Below, piece by piece: positions 50,355 through 59,622 of a stretch of 64,000 bases of DNA. Under the pieces are notes generated by a model. The model did not search any database. It was not told the DNA's origin and saw nothing but the letters and a program-made list of their open reading frames with translations. The DNA comes from Bacteroidetes bacterium 37-13 (GTDB lineage Bacteria; Bacteroidota; Bacteroidia; Chitinophagales; LD1), in assembly GCA_001897535.1 (NCBI GenBank), contig MKTC01000025.1, positions 1 to 64,000 of the forward strand, read 5' to 3'. The position numbers were made by a program, and so were the translations under genes. Within the stretch, counting starts at the first letter, position 1. Every line of letters starts with the position of its first letter.

Positions 50355-51353
50355 ATGAGAGCCATAATTTTAAAAGATAAACTGCAAGCACTTGAAGAAG
50401 TAGAGTTTGAAAAACCAAAGCCTACTGCCGATGAAGTTTTAGTAAAACTATATGCCGCAGCCTTTAACCACCGCGATCTTTGGATACAGAAAGGGCAATA
50501 TGCGGGGCTAAAATTTCCAATTATTTTAGGCAGCGATGGCTGCGGAAATATTGAAGCCGTTGGCAGCAATATTCCCAATCATTTAATCGGGAAAGATGTA
50601 ATTATCAATCCTTCTATTGCTTGGGGAAATAATGAAAAAGCACAATCAAAAACATACAAAATTTTAGGCTTACCGGATAACGGAACTTTTGCAGAATACG
50701 TTACCGTTCCTGCCACAAATATTCACGAAAAACCTGCACATCTTTCTTATGAAGAAGCCGCTGCACTTCCGCTGGGAGGACTCACTGCTTTTCGCGCGCT
50801 TTTTAGCAGAGCAAAGTGCCAAGCAGAAGATAAGGTACTTGTTACCGGAGCTGGCGGTGGTGTTGCGCTTTTTGCCATTCAGTTTGCACTTGCAGCAGGC
50901 GCACAAGTTTATGTAACTTCCGGCAGTCAAGAAAAAATTTCTAAAGCAATAGAACTTGGTGTAAAAGGTGGAGAAAACTACAAAAACGAAGATTGGTATA
51001 AAAACTTAAAAATAGCAGCAACAGGTTTTGATGTGATTGTGGATAGCGCAGCAGGTGAAGGTTTCGAGAAGTTGGTTGATTTGGCAAATCCGGGAGCAAC
51101 TATTGTTTTTTATGGCGGCACCACAGGAAATATCAACAACTTAAATCCTCAAAAAATCTTTTGGAAACAACTAAATATTTTAGGTTCTACAATGGGCAGC
51201 AACAGCGATTTCAACAGTATGTTACAGTTCGTTTCAAAACACAAAATAAAGCCTGTAATTGATAAAGTTTTTTCATTAGAAAGAGCGCAGCAAGGCTTAG
51301 AGCGAATGGCGCAAAAAGAGCAATTCGGAAAAATCGTTTTAAAGATTGCCTAA
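50355..51353 (+). CDS. MDR-superfamily zinc-binding alcohol dehydrogenase/quinone oxidoreductase
   Basis: 332 aa. The GroES-like N-terminal domain (VLVKLYAAAFNHRDLWIQKGQYAGLKFPIILGSDGCGNIEAVGSNI) is followed by a Rossmann domain with VLVTGAGGGVALFAIQFALAAGAQVYVTSGSQEK, the AxGGVG-type NADP motif. No catalytic-zinc cysteine/histidine set is evident, so the quinone oxidoreductase branch is favoured over a zinc ADH. The substrate is unknown. It converges with the nucleotidyltransferase gene. Confidence 0.88.
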   Translation: MRAIILKDKLQALEEVEFEKPKPTADEVLVKLYAAAFNHRDLWIQKGQYAGLKFPIILGSDGCGNIEAVGSNIPNHLIGKDVIINPSIAWGNNEKAQSKTYKILGLPDNGTFAEYVTVPATNIHEKPAHLSYEEAAALPLGGLTAFRALFSRAKCQAEDKVLVTGAGGGVALFAIQFALAAGAQVYVTSGSQEKISKAIELGVKGGENYKNEDWYKNLKIAATGFDVIVDSAAGEGFEKLVDLANPGATIVFYGGTTGNINNLNPQKIFWKQLNILGSTMGSNSDFNSMLQFVSKHKIKPVIDKVFSLERAQQGLERMAQKEQFGKIVLKIA

Positions 51354-51362
51354 GAAACTTTT

Positions 51363-52364
51363 TTAGCTATTTGACAAATCAATTTCTGTGTTGTCGCCAA
51401 TATTCAAACTCTGTGTAAAGCCTTTTATAGAAGCATCAGAGCCAATGAGAGAACTGCGCAGCGTTACGTTTTCAAGCTTAGTATAATTACCTACAATAGA
51501 ATTTTGAATTATTGAAGATTGAACAACTGTTTGCTCGCCAATAGTAACATTGGGTCCAATAATGGAAGAAGAAATTGTTGCACCTTCGCCAATGCTCACT
51601 GGAGGAATAATAATAGAGTTTTCGCAACTGCCTTTGTGTACCGCTAAATCACCAAATTTGCGCAACAAAATGGCGTTTGTTTCAAGCAAAATTTCTTTTT
51701 TACCCAAATCGAACCATTGCGTAACTTTATAGCTATTAAATTTCACTCCTTCTTCTATCATTCGCTGTAGCGCATCAGTTAAGTGAAATTCATTTCCGGA
51801 GCGCTTTCTTCCAGCAATATTTTGCTCTAAGGATTCAAATAAATGTTGGGTTTCAAAAATAAAATACAAACCTACTAAAGCCATATTCGACTTCGGTATA
51901 GTTGGTTTTTCTATCACGCTGCGAATGGTTTCATCAGCATTTAATTCCGCTACGCCAAACAAGCGCGGGTCTTCTACTTTCTTAATACACAAAGTAGAAA
52001 CTTCACCATGAAAAAGTTCGCTCACATCAGCATCTGTAATCGTATCGCCCAATTGAATCACCAAAGGTTCGTTTAAGTTGATGGCACTTTTAGCACAATA
52101 AATTGCATGCCCCATTCCTTCGGGCGTTTCTTGCATCACAAAATGCGCTTCTATTTCAGGAAAATTCTGCTCAACAAATTCCCTTATTTTATCGCCTAAA
52201 TAGCCAATTACAAACACAAAACGTGTAACGCCATTTTCTTTTAAATTCTCTATAATAAAAGAAAGAATAGGCTTGCCTGCAACAGAAATAAGCACTTTGG
52301 GTTGCGTATAAGTAAGTGGTCTAAGATGTGTTCCAGCACCCGCTACGGGAATTATTGCTTGCAT
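51363..52364 (-). CDS. Sugar-phosphate nucleotidyltransferase with left-handed beta-helix tail
   Basis: 333 aa. The N-terminal GT-A-like domain has IIPVAGAGTHLRPLTYTQPKVLISVAGKPIL, a variant of GxGTRLRPLT with His for the first Arg. PEGMGHAIYCAK and LVIQLGDTITDADV are metal/nucleotide motifs. FYLTDAL is replaced by EFHLTDALQRM. The C-terminal ~100 residues are hexapeptide repeats (VSIGEGATISSSIIGPNVTIGEQTVVQSSIIQNSIVGNYT). The layout fits the RmlA-long or GlmU-related group making NDP-sugars, probably dTDP- or UDP-activated. The exact sugar cannot be named. Confidence 0.87.
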   Translation of the reverse strand: MQAIIPVAGAGTHLRPLTYTQPKVLISVAGKPILSFIIENLKENGVTRFVFVIGYLGDKIREFVEQNFPEIEAHFVMQETPEGMGHAIYCAKSAINLNEPLVIQLGDTITDADVSELFHGEVSTLCIKKVEDPRLFGVAELNADETIRSVIEKPTIPKSNMALVGLYFIFETQHLFESLEQNIAGRKRSGNEFHLTDALQRMIEEGVKFNSYKVTQWFDLGKKEILLETNAILLRKFGDLAVHKGSCENSIIIPPVSIGEGATISSSIIGPNVTIGEQTVVQSSIIQNSIVGNYTKLENVTLRSSLIGSDASIKGFTQSLNIGDNTEIDLSNS

Positions 52365-52614
52365 ATTGCGAATATAGCAGGAAGTAAATTGTATAGCTTA
52401 CAAAAAATTAAAATCCTATACTTAATTGTACTTTTAAGTTGTAACAACATTAAAGCTCACTTTAATTTTCTAAAAAAAATACAAGTTTACCCCTTGCGCT
52501 TTGTTTAATGTGGTGTTATATTTACAAGAAATGAGGCTTCCCCTGCTTTAAACATAAGTCTGAAAGTGTTTAAAACAATAAGAGAACCTCAGGTCTGAAA
52601 CTAAACTGAACAAG

Positions 52615-55600
52615 ATGAAAACATTATTAACCTTATGTGCTGCTTTGAGCTGCATTACAACCTACTCGCAAATTGCGGTTACAGGTTCTAATGATGCCAC
52701 AGCATTAGCCCAATCTTTAGCCGGAAATGGCGTTAGTATTTCTAATGCAACCATTACTGCTGCCAATAATTCATCAGGCTCTTTCTTTGCCAATAACAAT
52801 ACCGATTTAGGTATTCAAAATGGCGTTGTGCTTAGCACAGGTAGAATTTCAGACATTTCAAAAGGAGCAGATGCAGGACTTTCAAAAACAGGAGCAACTT
52901 ATAATAATAAAGCAGCAGGCGATGCACAACTTCAAGCAATTGTTGGGGTTCCAACTTACAATGCTTCTGCACTTACTTTCGATGTGGTGCCAACTGGCGA
53001 CCAAATCACATTCCGCTACGTATTTATGTCTGAGGAATATCCAGATTATGTTTGTGCAAACTATAATGATATTTTTGCATTTTTTGTGAATGGACCGCGC
53101 CCTTCACAGTTAGGTGGAGGAAACTATGTAAATAAAAATGTTGCCATTGTTCCAGACACAAATTTACAGGTTGGGATAAACACAATCAATTCAGGCGTTT
53201 CCGGTCCATATTCTACATTAGCAGGATGCCAAGGAACTAATACTGCATATTACAGAAGCAATGCAGGAAATGCTTATATTGTGTATAATGGAAGTACTGT
53301 TGTTTTAACTGCAACTATTGATGTAATTCCATGCGCTACTTACAATTTTAAATTGGCGATTGCCGATGTAAACGATGAATTTTACGATTCAGGTGTGTTT
53401 ATTGAAGCGGGTTCTTTTATTTCTAATCGCGCAACATTAAGCACTGTTTATTCGCACGCTGGCTACACAACAGCTTTTGAAGGCTGCTCAAATGCTTCAG
53501 TAAAATTAAACTTTACAGAACCTTTTTCAGGGCATAATGTCATTAAATATCAAATTTCAGGCAGCGCAACAAATGGTATAGATTACCAACATATTGCAGA
53601 TAGCATTATTGTACCAATTGGCGCAATGTCTGCTACAATCAATATTATTCCAATTGCAGATAATTTAAACGAAGGAACTGAAACCGTTACCATTTCTTTA
53701 ATTGATGCTTGCACACAACAATCTTATGCGCAAACAACGGTATCAATCAACGATACACAGAATGTAAGCATTTCTGCAAACAAACTTCAACTATGTGCGA
53801 ATGAAAGTACCACATTGAATGCTTCAGGAACAATGAGTTACAGTTGGTCTCCTGCAACAGGATTAAGCAGCACCAACACAGCACAAACTGTTGCCAATCC
53901 TGCTTCGAGCCAAACTTATATTGTAACCGGCACAACAGGAAATTGTATTTCAACAGCAAATGTTTTAGTTGAAAAAAGCAATATTTCTGTTAGTGGAAAT
54001 GCGGTTTCCGCTTCTTGTGGAAACACTAATGGTTCAACAATAGATTTAACCATTACCAATGGCAAACCAAACTATACTTTCGCTTGGAATGACGGCATAA
54101 CTTCACAAAATAGAAATAACCTTGCAACCGGAAATTACAGCGTTACCGTAACCGATGCTTTGGGTTGTTCAGCAGCTTCAAATTTCACCATAAATTCTAC
54201 CGGAGGAAGTGCTATAAATATTTCATCACAAATTACAGATGCTACTTGCGGAAAAAGCAATGGTGCTATTGCATTGAATACCAGTGGTGGAAGTGGAAAT
54301 CTTTCATACGCATGGAGCAATGGTGCGCAAATTCAAAATTTACAAAATGTAGTTTCCGGAAATTATAGCGTAACTGTAACTGATGGGAACGGCTGCTCTA
54401 AAACTTCAGCTTTTGTAATTGGTGATTCTCAAAACATGCAAGTGAATATTACTAAAACAGATGTAAGTTGCTTTGGCGGAAACAATGGAACTGCAATAGC
54501 TACGGCAAGTGGTAATGGAAACTACACTTACACTTGGTCTAACGCACAAAATGGAACTTCAATAGGTAATTTAACTGCCGGAAATTATACTGTAACTGTG
54601 CAAGATGCTAACCAATGTTCAGCAACTGCAAGTATTACAATTGCACAGCCAACAAGCGCTATTGCGGCATCATTTACCAAAACAGATCTAAGCTGTGGAA
54701 GTACAAATTCAGGCAGTGCAAATATTACTGTATTCGGTGGAACACCAAACTATAATTACACTTGGAATGTGCCAACAGTTTCAGGAAATAGCGCAAGCAA
54801 TTTAGAAGCCGGCAATTATGAAATCACCATTACAGATGCAAAAAACTGTAATGCTTTTGTAACTTTCATTATTAACGATGCTGAGGGTTTAGCTTTAGAC
54901 AGCACTTCAACAGCAGTTTCATGTTTTGGAGGAAACGATGGCACAGCAACTATTGCGGCTATTGGTGGTAATGGTAGCTACACCTACGTTTGGAACAACC
55001 AAAGCACAGTTTCAACCATAAACAATGTAACTGCCGGAAGGTATTTTGTAACTGTAACTGATGCTAATGGCTGCACAGGAGCAGCAAGTGTTTCTGTGAG
55101 CCAAGCTCAAGAATTATCTGTAACTGGAGTGAATACAAATGCAGGATGCAGCGCATTAGGTTCTATAGATATTACAGTAAATGGTGGAAATGGTGGATAC
55201 CAAGCTTTGTGGAATGATAATGCTACACAACAAGATAGAACAAATTTACAAGCAGGAAATTATTCAGTAAAAATTACGGATTCTAAAGGCTGTACTGCTG
55301 CTTATAGCACAACTATAAGCCAAAATCTTTCTTTACAATTAGCTGTACAATCTACTGTGCCTTCTTGTTTTGGAGTGAATGATGCTACTGCTTCTGTAGC
55401 TGTTACCGGTGGAGATGGTAACTATTCTTTTATTTGGTCAAATAACGTTTCTGTGTCTTCTTCTGCTTCTAATTTATCAGCAGGTTTATATACTATTACG
55501 GTAACCGATGGAAAAGGTTGCAGTTCTGTTGAAAATTTTTCAATTGCTCAACCTGCTTCATTTTTAGTAACTGCAACTCCAACTCCAAACACTTGTTTTG

Positions 55601-56586
55601 GCATTGCTGACGGAGCTGCGTTGATTGTTGCCAACGGTGGTGTTGCTCCTTTTCAGTATTCAGTTGAGTTAGTAAATAGTTCATCTCCTATCAATCGTGT
55701 TACAGGTGAGTTTACGGAACTTTCAGCAGGAAGTTACATAGTAAATGTTAAAGATGCTAATGGTTGTTCTGCTCAATCAAACTTCCAAATTAAAGCTGCA
55801 AGAGAAGATGAATTATCTTTTGAAACTAAAGCTACATCTTGCTTCACAGCTTCTACACACGATGGCAGTTTCCAAGCAATTGTACTTTCAAACGAAAATG
55901 CGCCTTACCAGTTTTCAATTAACAATGAAACTTTTTCTAACCATACTTCTTTTGAAGGCATGGCTGCCGGAACTTACTTCGTAAGCAGTAAAAACAAAAA
56001 TGGTTGCGTAGTTAACCACCAAATTACTGTTGAAGCTGCTAAAGAGTTTTCAGTAGAATTACCAACTGATACTATTCGTGCTGAAATGGGACAATCAACA
56101 GAACTTTCAGTTACTACCGACTTAAACAATGCGGTAATTGAATGGAACGCAGCAATTCAACCAAGTTATTTAGATTTTGCAAATGGTAACGAAACTCCGG
56201 TTAGCACTACTCCTTTTACAAATGAATACGAAGTAAAAGTTTACGATGCGAACAATAAAAGTTGCTTTAAAACTGCAAACATTGTAATTGCTGTTGCAAA
56301 CGAAATGGTAATGCCAAATGCTTTCACACCAAATGGCGACAATGTAAATGATAGAATTTATCCAATATTCAACAATGCAAATGTTCGTGTTACAGATTTT
56401 AGAATTTACAATAGCTGGGGACAAATGGTAAGCAACGATGTTGAGCAAGGTTGGGACGGTAACTTTAATGGTTCAGAACAACCAAACGGAACTTTCACTT
56501 ACTTTATTTCTTACGAAAGAACAAACACACAAACCGGAAAATCTGAAACAATTAGAAAAGACGGCACTTTAACTTTAGTGCGTTAA
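52615..56586 (+). CDS. Giant SprB-repeat adhesin with choice-of-anchor L domain and type B T9SS domain
   Basis: 1323 aa. A signal peptide (MKTLLTLCAALSCITTYSQ) is followed by a choice-of-anchor L domain (~20-270; ...FRYVFMSEEYPDYVCANYNDIFAFFVNGP). A Calx-beta-like segment (~300-390; SGSATNGIDYQHIADSIIVPIGAMSATINIIPIADNLNEGTETV) comes next. Nine SprB-type repeats of ~75 aa (~455-1145) open with variants of SCFGGNDGTA and close with AGNYSVTVTDANGC. The C-terminus (MPNAFTPNGDNVNDRIYP...YNSWGQMV...) is a CHU_C type B sorting domain. It is expected on the cell surface as an adhesin for gliding or attachment. The 250-nt upstream spacer shows only a weak TTTG...TATATTTA promoter-like pair. Confidence 0.93.
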   Translation: MKTLLTLCAALSCITTYSQIAVTGSNDATALAQSLAGNGVSISNATITAANNSSGSFFANNNTDLGIQNGVVLSTGRISDISKGADAGLSKTGATYNNKAAGDAQLQAIVGVPTYNASALTFDVVPTGDQITFRYVFMSEEYPDYVCANYNDIFAFFVNGPRPSQLGGGNYVNKNVAIVPDTNLQVGINTINSGVSGPYSTLAGCQGTNTAYYRSNAGNAYIVYNGSTVVLTATIDVIPCATYNFKLAIADVNDEFYDSGVFIEAGSFISNRATLSTVYSHAGYTTAFEGCSNASVKLNFTEPFSGHNVIKYQISGSATNGIDYQHIADSIIVPIGAMSATINIIPIADNLNEGTETVTISLIDACTQQSYAQTTVSINDTQNVSISANKLQLCANESTTLNASGTMSYSWSPATGLSSTNTAQTVANPASSQTYIVTGTTGNCISTANVLVEKSNISVSGNAVSASCGNTNGSTIDLTITNGKPNYTFAWNDGITSQNRNNLATGNYSVTVTDALGCSAASNFTINSTGGSAINISSQITDATCGKSNGAIALNTSGGSGNLSYAWSNGAQIQNLQNVVSGNYSVTVTDGNGCSKTSAFVIGDSQNMQVNITKTDVSCFGGNNGTAIATASGNGNYTYTWSNAQNGTSIGNLTAGNYTVTVQDANQCSATASITIAQPTSAIAASFTKTDLSCGSTNSGSANITVFGGTPNYNYTWNVPTVSGNSASNLEAGNYEITITDAKNCNAFVTFIINDAEGLALDSTSTAVSCFGGNDGTATIAAIGGNGSYTYVWNNQSTVSTINNVTAGRYFVTVTDANGCTGAASVSVSQAQELSVTGVNTNAGCSALGSIDITVNGGNGGYQALWNDNATQQDRTNLQAGNYSVKITDSKGCTAAYSTTISQNLSLQLAVQSTVPSCFGVNDATASVAVTGGDGNYSFIWSNNVSVSSSASNLSAGLYTITVTDGKGCSSVENFSIAQPASFLVTATPTPNTCFGIADGAALIVANGGVAPFQYSVELVNSSSPINRVTGEFTELSAGSYIVNVKDANGCSAQSNFQIKAAREDELSFETKATSCFTASTHDGSFQAIVLSNENAPYQFSINNETFSNHTSFEGMAAGTYFVSSKNKNGCVVNHQITVEAAKEFSVELPTDTIRAEMGQSTELSVTTDLNNAVIEWNAAIQPSYLDFANGNETPVSTTPFTNEYEVKVYDANNKSCFKTANIVIAVANEMVMPNAFTPNGDNVNDRIYPIFNNANVRVTDFRIYNSWGQMVSNDVEQGWDGNFNGSEQPNGTFTYFISYERTNTQTGKSETIRKDGTLTLVR

Positions 56587-56602
56587 AAATTTCCCTCCTT
56601 TT

Positions 56603-56630
56603 CTTTTGCTTATGGTGAGCAAAAGTTTCT
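56603..56630 (+). terminator. Hairpin directly after the adhesin gene
   Basis: CTTTTGCT pairs perfectly with AGCAAAAG (8 bp, 7-nt loop), followed by TTTCT. It is the first of two candidate terminators after the adhesin gene. Confidence 0.5.
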
Positions 56631-56638
56631 ATGGATAA

Positions 56639-56670
56639 AAAAGCGGGCTGCATTACACAGTCCGCTTTTG
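56639..56670. terminator. Bidirectional terminator between adhesin and HMG-CoA lyase genes
   Basis: AAGCGGGCTG pairs with CAGTCCGCTT (10 bp with one G-U, 7-nt loop). TTTGTTTT follows on the plus side and TTTTTTATCC on the minus side. It serves both convergent genes. Confidence 0.75.
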
Positions 56671-56724
56671 TTTTACAAATAGTTTTTGCTTGTAACTTAT
56701 CAAAGAAATATTTAAAGAACATTA

Positions 56725-57594
56725 TCAATGCCCAATCGGAAACACATTCGATGACTCGCGCAGTGCTGCTTCAAACGCATTTAAGTTGAATTTTTCTCCG
56801 AATTTTTCAGCATGAAAATAATTGATTAAATTTTCGGTCGGCATGTTTCCAATTAGTTCATCTTTTGCCATTGGACAGCCACCATAACCTTTAATTGCAG
56901 TATCAAACCTTCTGCAGCCGTTGTTATATGCAGCGTCAATTTTCACTCGCCAATTATGCGGAGCAGTATGTAGATGCGCGCCAAATTCTAAATCATGGCG
57001 CGAAGGAATAAGCATTGAAAAAAGATATGAAATATTTTCCGGTGTTCCTATGCCGATAGTATCACTTAGCATAAACGTTTTAATACCAAATGCAGAGAGT
57101 TTTTCAACCCATTGTGCTACAATTTCAGGGCTGTAGGGATCATTGTATGGATTTCCAAAACCCATAGAAATATAGATAATTACTTCTTTCTTAGATTTAT
57201 CAGCCAAAGTTTTTATCGTTTCCACGCGTTCTAAAGCTGTATTGATATTGGCATGTGTATTTCTAATTTGAAAAGTTTCGCTCACAGAAAATGGAAAGCC
57301 GAGATATTTTATTTCATCAAAAGCACAGGCATCGTTTGCGCCTCGTTCATTGGCAACTATCGCAATGAGCGAAGCAGAGTTTTCATCTAATTCCAATCCT
57401 TTTAAAACCTTTGCTGTATCAGCCATTTGCGGAATCACATCGTGCGAAACAAAACTTCCAAAGTCTATAGCATAATATCCAACTTTCAATAATTTATTGA
57501 TGTACGCAATTTTATTTTCTGTAGGAATAAATTGCTTTATGCCCTGCATCGCATCTCTGGGGCATTCGGTAAGTTTAATATTCGTTTGTTCCAT
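56725..57594 (-). CDS. Hydroxymethylglutaryl-CoA lyase
   Basis: 289 aa. It cleaves HMG-CoA to acetoacetate and acetyl-CoA in leucine degradation. The DRE-TIM family motifs are present in variant form: TECPRDAMQG (normally RDGLQ), DFGSFVSHDVIPQMADT, LEFGAHLHTAPHNW, and the signature FDTAIKGYGGCPMAKDELIGNMPTE with the catalytic Cys. Other leucine-degradation genes are not nearby. Start ATG at 57594. Confidence 0.88.
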   Translation of the reverse strand: MEQTNIKLTECPRDAMQGIKQFIPTENKIAYINKLLKVGYYAIDFGSFVSHDVIPQMADTAKVLKGLELDENSASLIAIVANERGANDACAFDEIKYLGFPFSVSETFQIRNTHANINTALERVETIKTLADKSKKEVIIYISMGFGNPYNDPYSPEIVAQWVEKLSAFGIKTFMLSDTIGIGTPENISYLFSMLIPSRHDLEFGAHLHTAPHNWRVKIDAAYNNGCRRFDTAIKGYGGCPMAKDELIGNMPTENLINYFHAEKFGEKFNLNAFEAALRESSNVFPIGH

Positions 57595-57675
57595 TTTTAC
57601 GCCTGCAAAATGAACAACATTTTTTAGCTAACAAAGTACCTTTTTTTTATTTCTTTCGTACACGCTAAAAAACTC

Positions 57676-58596
57676 ATGAATAAACTATCAATAAAATTAA
57701 AGTGGCAGGTGCTTCGCACGCGTTTGTATTTAGAAAAAATTTATTGGAAAAATTTTAGAACTGCTGCGGTACTTTTAATACTTCTAGTTGGTTCTTTGCT
57801 TGCTTGTTACAATTTGTGGGGAGCAGAAAATATTTGGTATGCTTTAGCCGCTGCCAATGGAAACGCTTTGCATTTTTGCGAACTAAATAGAATTGATGCG
57901 TTAATAAAACAACCTTCAAACACATGGAGCAATTTGGCGTATATTCCCGTTGGATTAGCTATTGTATCGCTTGGTTTTGCAGATTTAAGGCAAGGTATGG
58001 AACGCAGAAAATGCGAGAATTTTTTAGTTCGCTATCCTATTTTTTCTATCATATTTGGATTTAGCACTTTGTATGTTGGCTTAGGCAGTTTTTTGTATCA
58101 TGCTTCACTTACTTCCTATTTTCAAAAGCACGACCAAATGGGAATGTATGCTTTGGTTTTAACCATATTAGCATTTAGTGTTTATCGTATTTTCCCAACC
58201 ATAAAACTTTTTGGAAAGTGGAGAAGCTTCCATTCAATTGGTTTGGTTTTAGCCGGAATTTTCTTTGTATATATTTTTGCAGAATGGAGTAAAATAAATA
58301 TCAATACGCTATTTCCAATTTTGATTATTTCTGTTTTTGCTTTGCACATTTACTACGAAATATTCATTAAAAAATCAGTGGCGTTTTCAAAATATATGCT
58401 TGGCGGTTTTGCTTGTTTGGCAATGGGCTATATTATTTGGATGCTCGACCGTTCGCATGTTGTTTGTTCACCTGAAAGTTGGTTTCAAGGTCATGCAGTT
58501 TGGCATATTCTAACCGCAGCAAGTGCTTTATTAGTTTATATGTATTACAGAACCGATACTGCTCCTGTACCTGAAAAGCTAAACAATAAAGTGTGA
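57676..58596 (+). CDS. Ceramidase-family (CREST superfamily) integral membrane hydrolase
   Basis: 306 aa with about seven transmembrane segments. The alkaline ceramidase-type metal-site motifs are recognisable: HFCELNRIDALIKQPSNTWSNLAYIPVG near the N-terminus, GLGSFLYHASLTSYFQKHDQMGMY (conserved Ser, His, Asp) and WFQGHAVWHILTAASA (paired His). Bacterial members are usually annotated 'ceramidase' without proof. Many Bacteroidota make sphingolipids, so ceramide hydrolysis is plausible but inferred. Its stop overlaps the GTG start of the lipoate ligase gene by 4 nt. Confidence 0.8.
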   Translation: MNKLSIKLKWQVLRTRLYLEKIYWKNFRTAAVLLILLVGSLLACYNLWGAENIWYALAAANGNALHFCELNRIDALIKQPSNTWSNLAYIPVGLAIVSLGFADLRQGMERRKCENFLVRYPIFSIIFGFSTLYVGLGSFLYHASLTSYFQKHDQMGMYALVLTILAFSVYRIFPTIKLFGKWRSFHSIGLVLAGIFFVYIFAEWSKININTLFPILIISVFALHIYYEIFIKKSVAFSKYMLGGFACLAMGYIIWMLDRSHVVCSPESWFQGHAVWHILTAASALLVYMYYRTDTAPVPEKLNNKV

Positions 58597-59504
58597 TAAC
58601 GCTTATTGAAGTTCCTCAACATTTTTCACCTTTTTTTTACGCGGCTTTAGAAGAATGGCTTGTAAGAAATTGCGATTGTTTCAATACTGATTATTTATTG
58701 CTTTATGTAAATAAAGATTGTGCCGTAGTTGGTAAAAACCAATGTATTTACAAAGAACTAAACTTCAATTATTGGTTTAATGAATCAGCAAAAGTAGTGC
58801 GAAGAGTGAGTGGTGGTGGCACTGTTTTTCACGATAGTGGAAATCTGAACTTTGCCTTTATTTCTAAGTTTGAGGAATGGAAAGTGAATAACTATAAACA
58901 CTTTAACGAGCCCATTCGGCAACACTTAAACTTGCTGCAAATACCTGCTCAATTTAATGCCCGGAACGATATGGTTGCCAATGGCAAAAAAATATCCGGC
59001 AATGCACAATTTACCGATAGGAAAAATATTATTAGCCACGGAACACTTTTAGTAAATTCTGATTTAGCCAAAATGAGTGCGGCATTAAAACATAATTCTT
59101 ATCAAGTAGAAACTAAAGCCGTAAGCTCTGTGAGAAGTGAAGTGGCAAATATTTCTTCATTCAATAATGCGCTAACTAATGTTGAAGATATTAGAAATGA
59201 GTTAGCAGAAAAGCTTTGCATAAGTTCTTACAGTTTAAACCATACAGAAATTGAAGAGATAACACAACTTCAAAAAGAGAAATATGAGACTTTGGAATGG
59301 CGTTTCGGGCGCTCTCCGGATTGCGAAATACAAACACACACTTTCTCAATTTCAATCGCTGCCGGTATTGTTTCACAAGTTAAATATGAATCTCCGGAAT
59401 TTACATTTTTAGAGAAAATAGTTGGCATTCCTTTTTTTAAAGATGAGCTTTTAAAAAACATTTCAAGTTCTGAACTTGAAAAAATGTTAGAACATTTACG
59501 ATAA
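58593..59504 (+). CDS. lplA: Lipoate-protein ligase A family protein
   Basis: 303 aa starting at a GTG that overlaps the ceramidase-family stop (GTGTGA). The family motifs are all visible: VVRRVSGGGTVFHDSGNLNFAF (lipoate-binding loop), RNDMVANGKKISGNAQFTDRKNIISHGTLLV (catalytic lysine region) and a C-terminal accessory domain (EKYETLEWRFGRSPD). It attaches lipoate to 2-oxoacid dehydrogenase and glycine-cleavage proteins. An upstream ATG in frame is lacking, so GTG is the likely start. Confidence 0.9.
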   Translation: MITLIEVPQHFSPFFYAALEEWLVRNCDCFNTDYLLLYVNKDCAVVGKNQCIYKELNFNYWFNESAKVVRRVSGGGTVFHDSGNLNFAFISKFEEWKVNNYKHFNEPIRQHLNLLQIPAQFNARNDMVANGKKISGNAQFTDRKNIISHGTLLVNSDLAKMSAALKHNSYQVETKAVSSVRSEVANISSFNNALTNVEDIRNELAEKLCISSYSLNHTEIEEITQLQKEKYETLEWRFGRSPDCEIQTHTFSISIAAGIVSQVKYESPEFTFLEKIVGIPFFKDELLKNISSSELEKMLEHLR

Positions 59505-59566
59505 CTATTGCTGCTATTAGTAAGTTATTGTGCTTTAACGTCCACTTCTTATACTGAAAAAAATTA

Positions 59567-59595
59567 TTTGACATTATTACGAAATAATACTTTTG
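59567..59595 (+). promoter_or_regulatory. Promoter of the cytochrome c (pseudo)gene: TTTG-N17-TACTTTTG
   Basis: TTTG at 59567 and TACTTTTG at 59588 are separated by 17 bases, a good match to the Bacteroidota TTTG/TAnnTTTG promoter. It is the most complete promoter seen in the window and lies 27 nt before the apparent ATA start. Confidence 0.55.
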
Positions 59596-59622
59596 ACTCA
59601 AAATTAGCCAAACACATATTGC

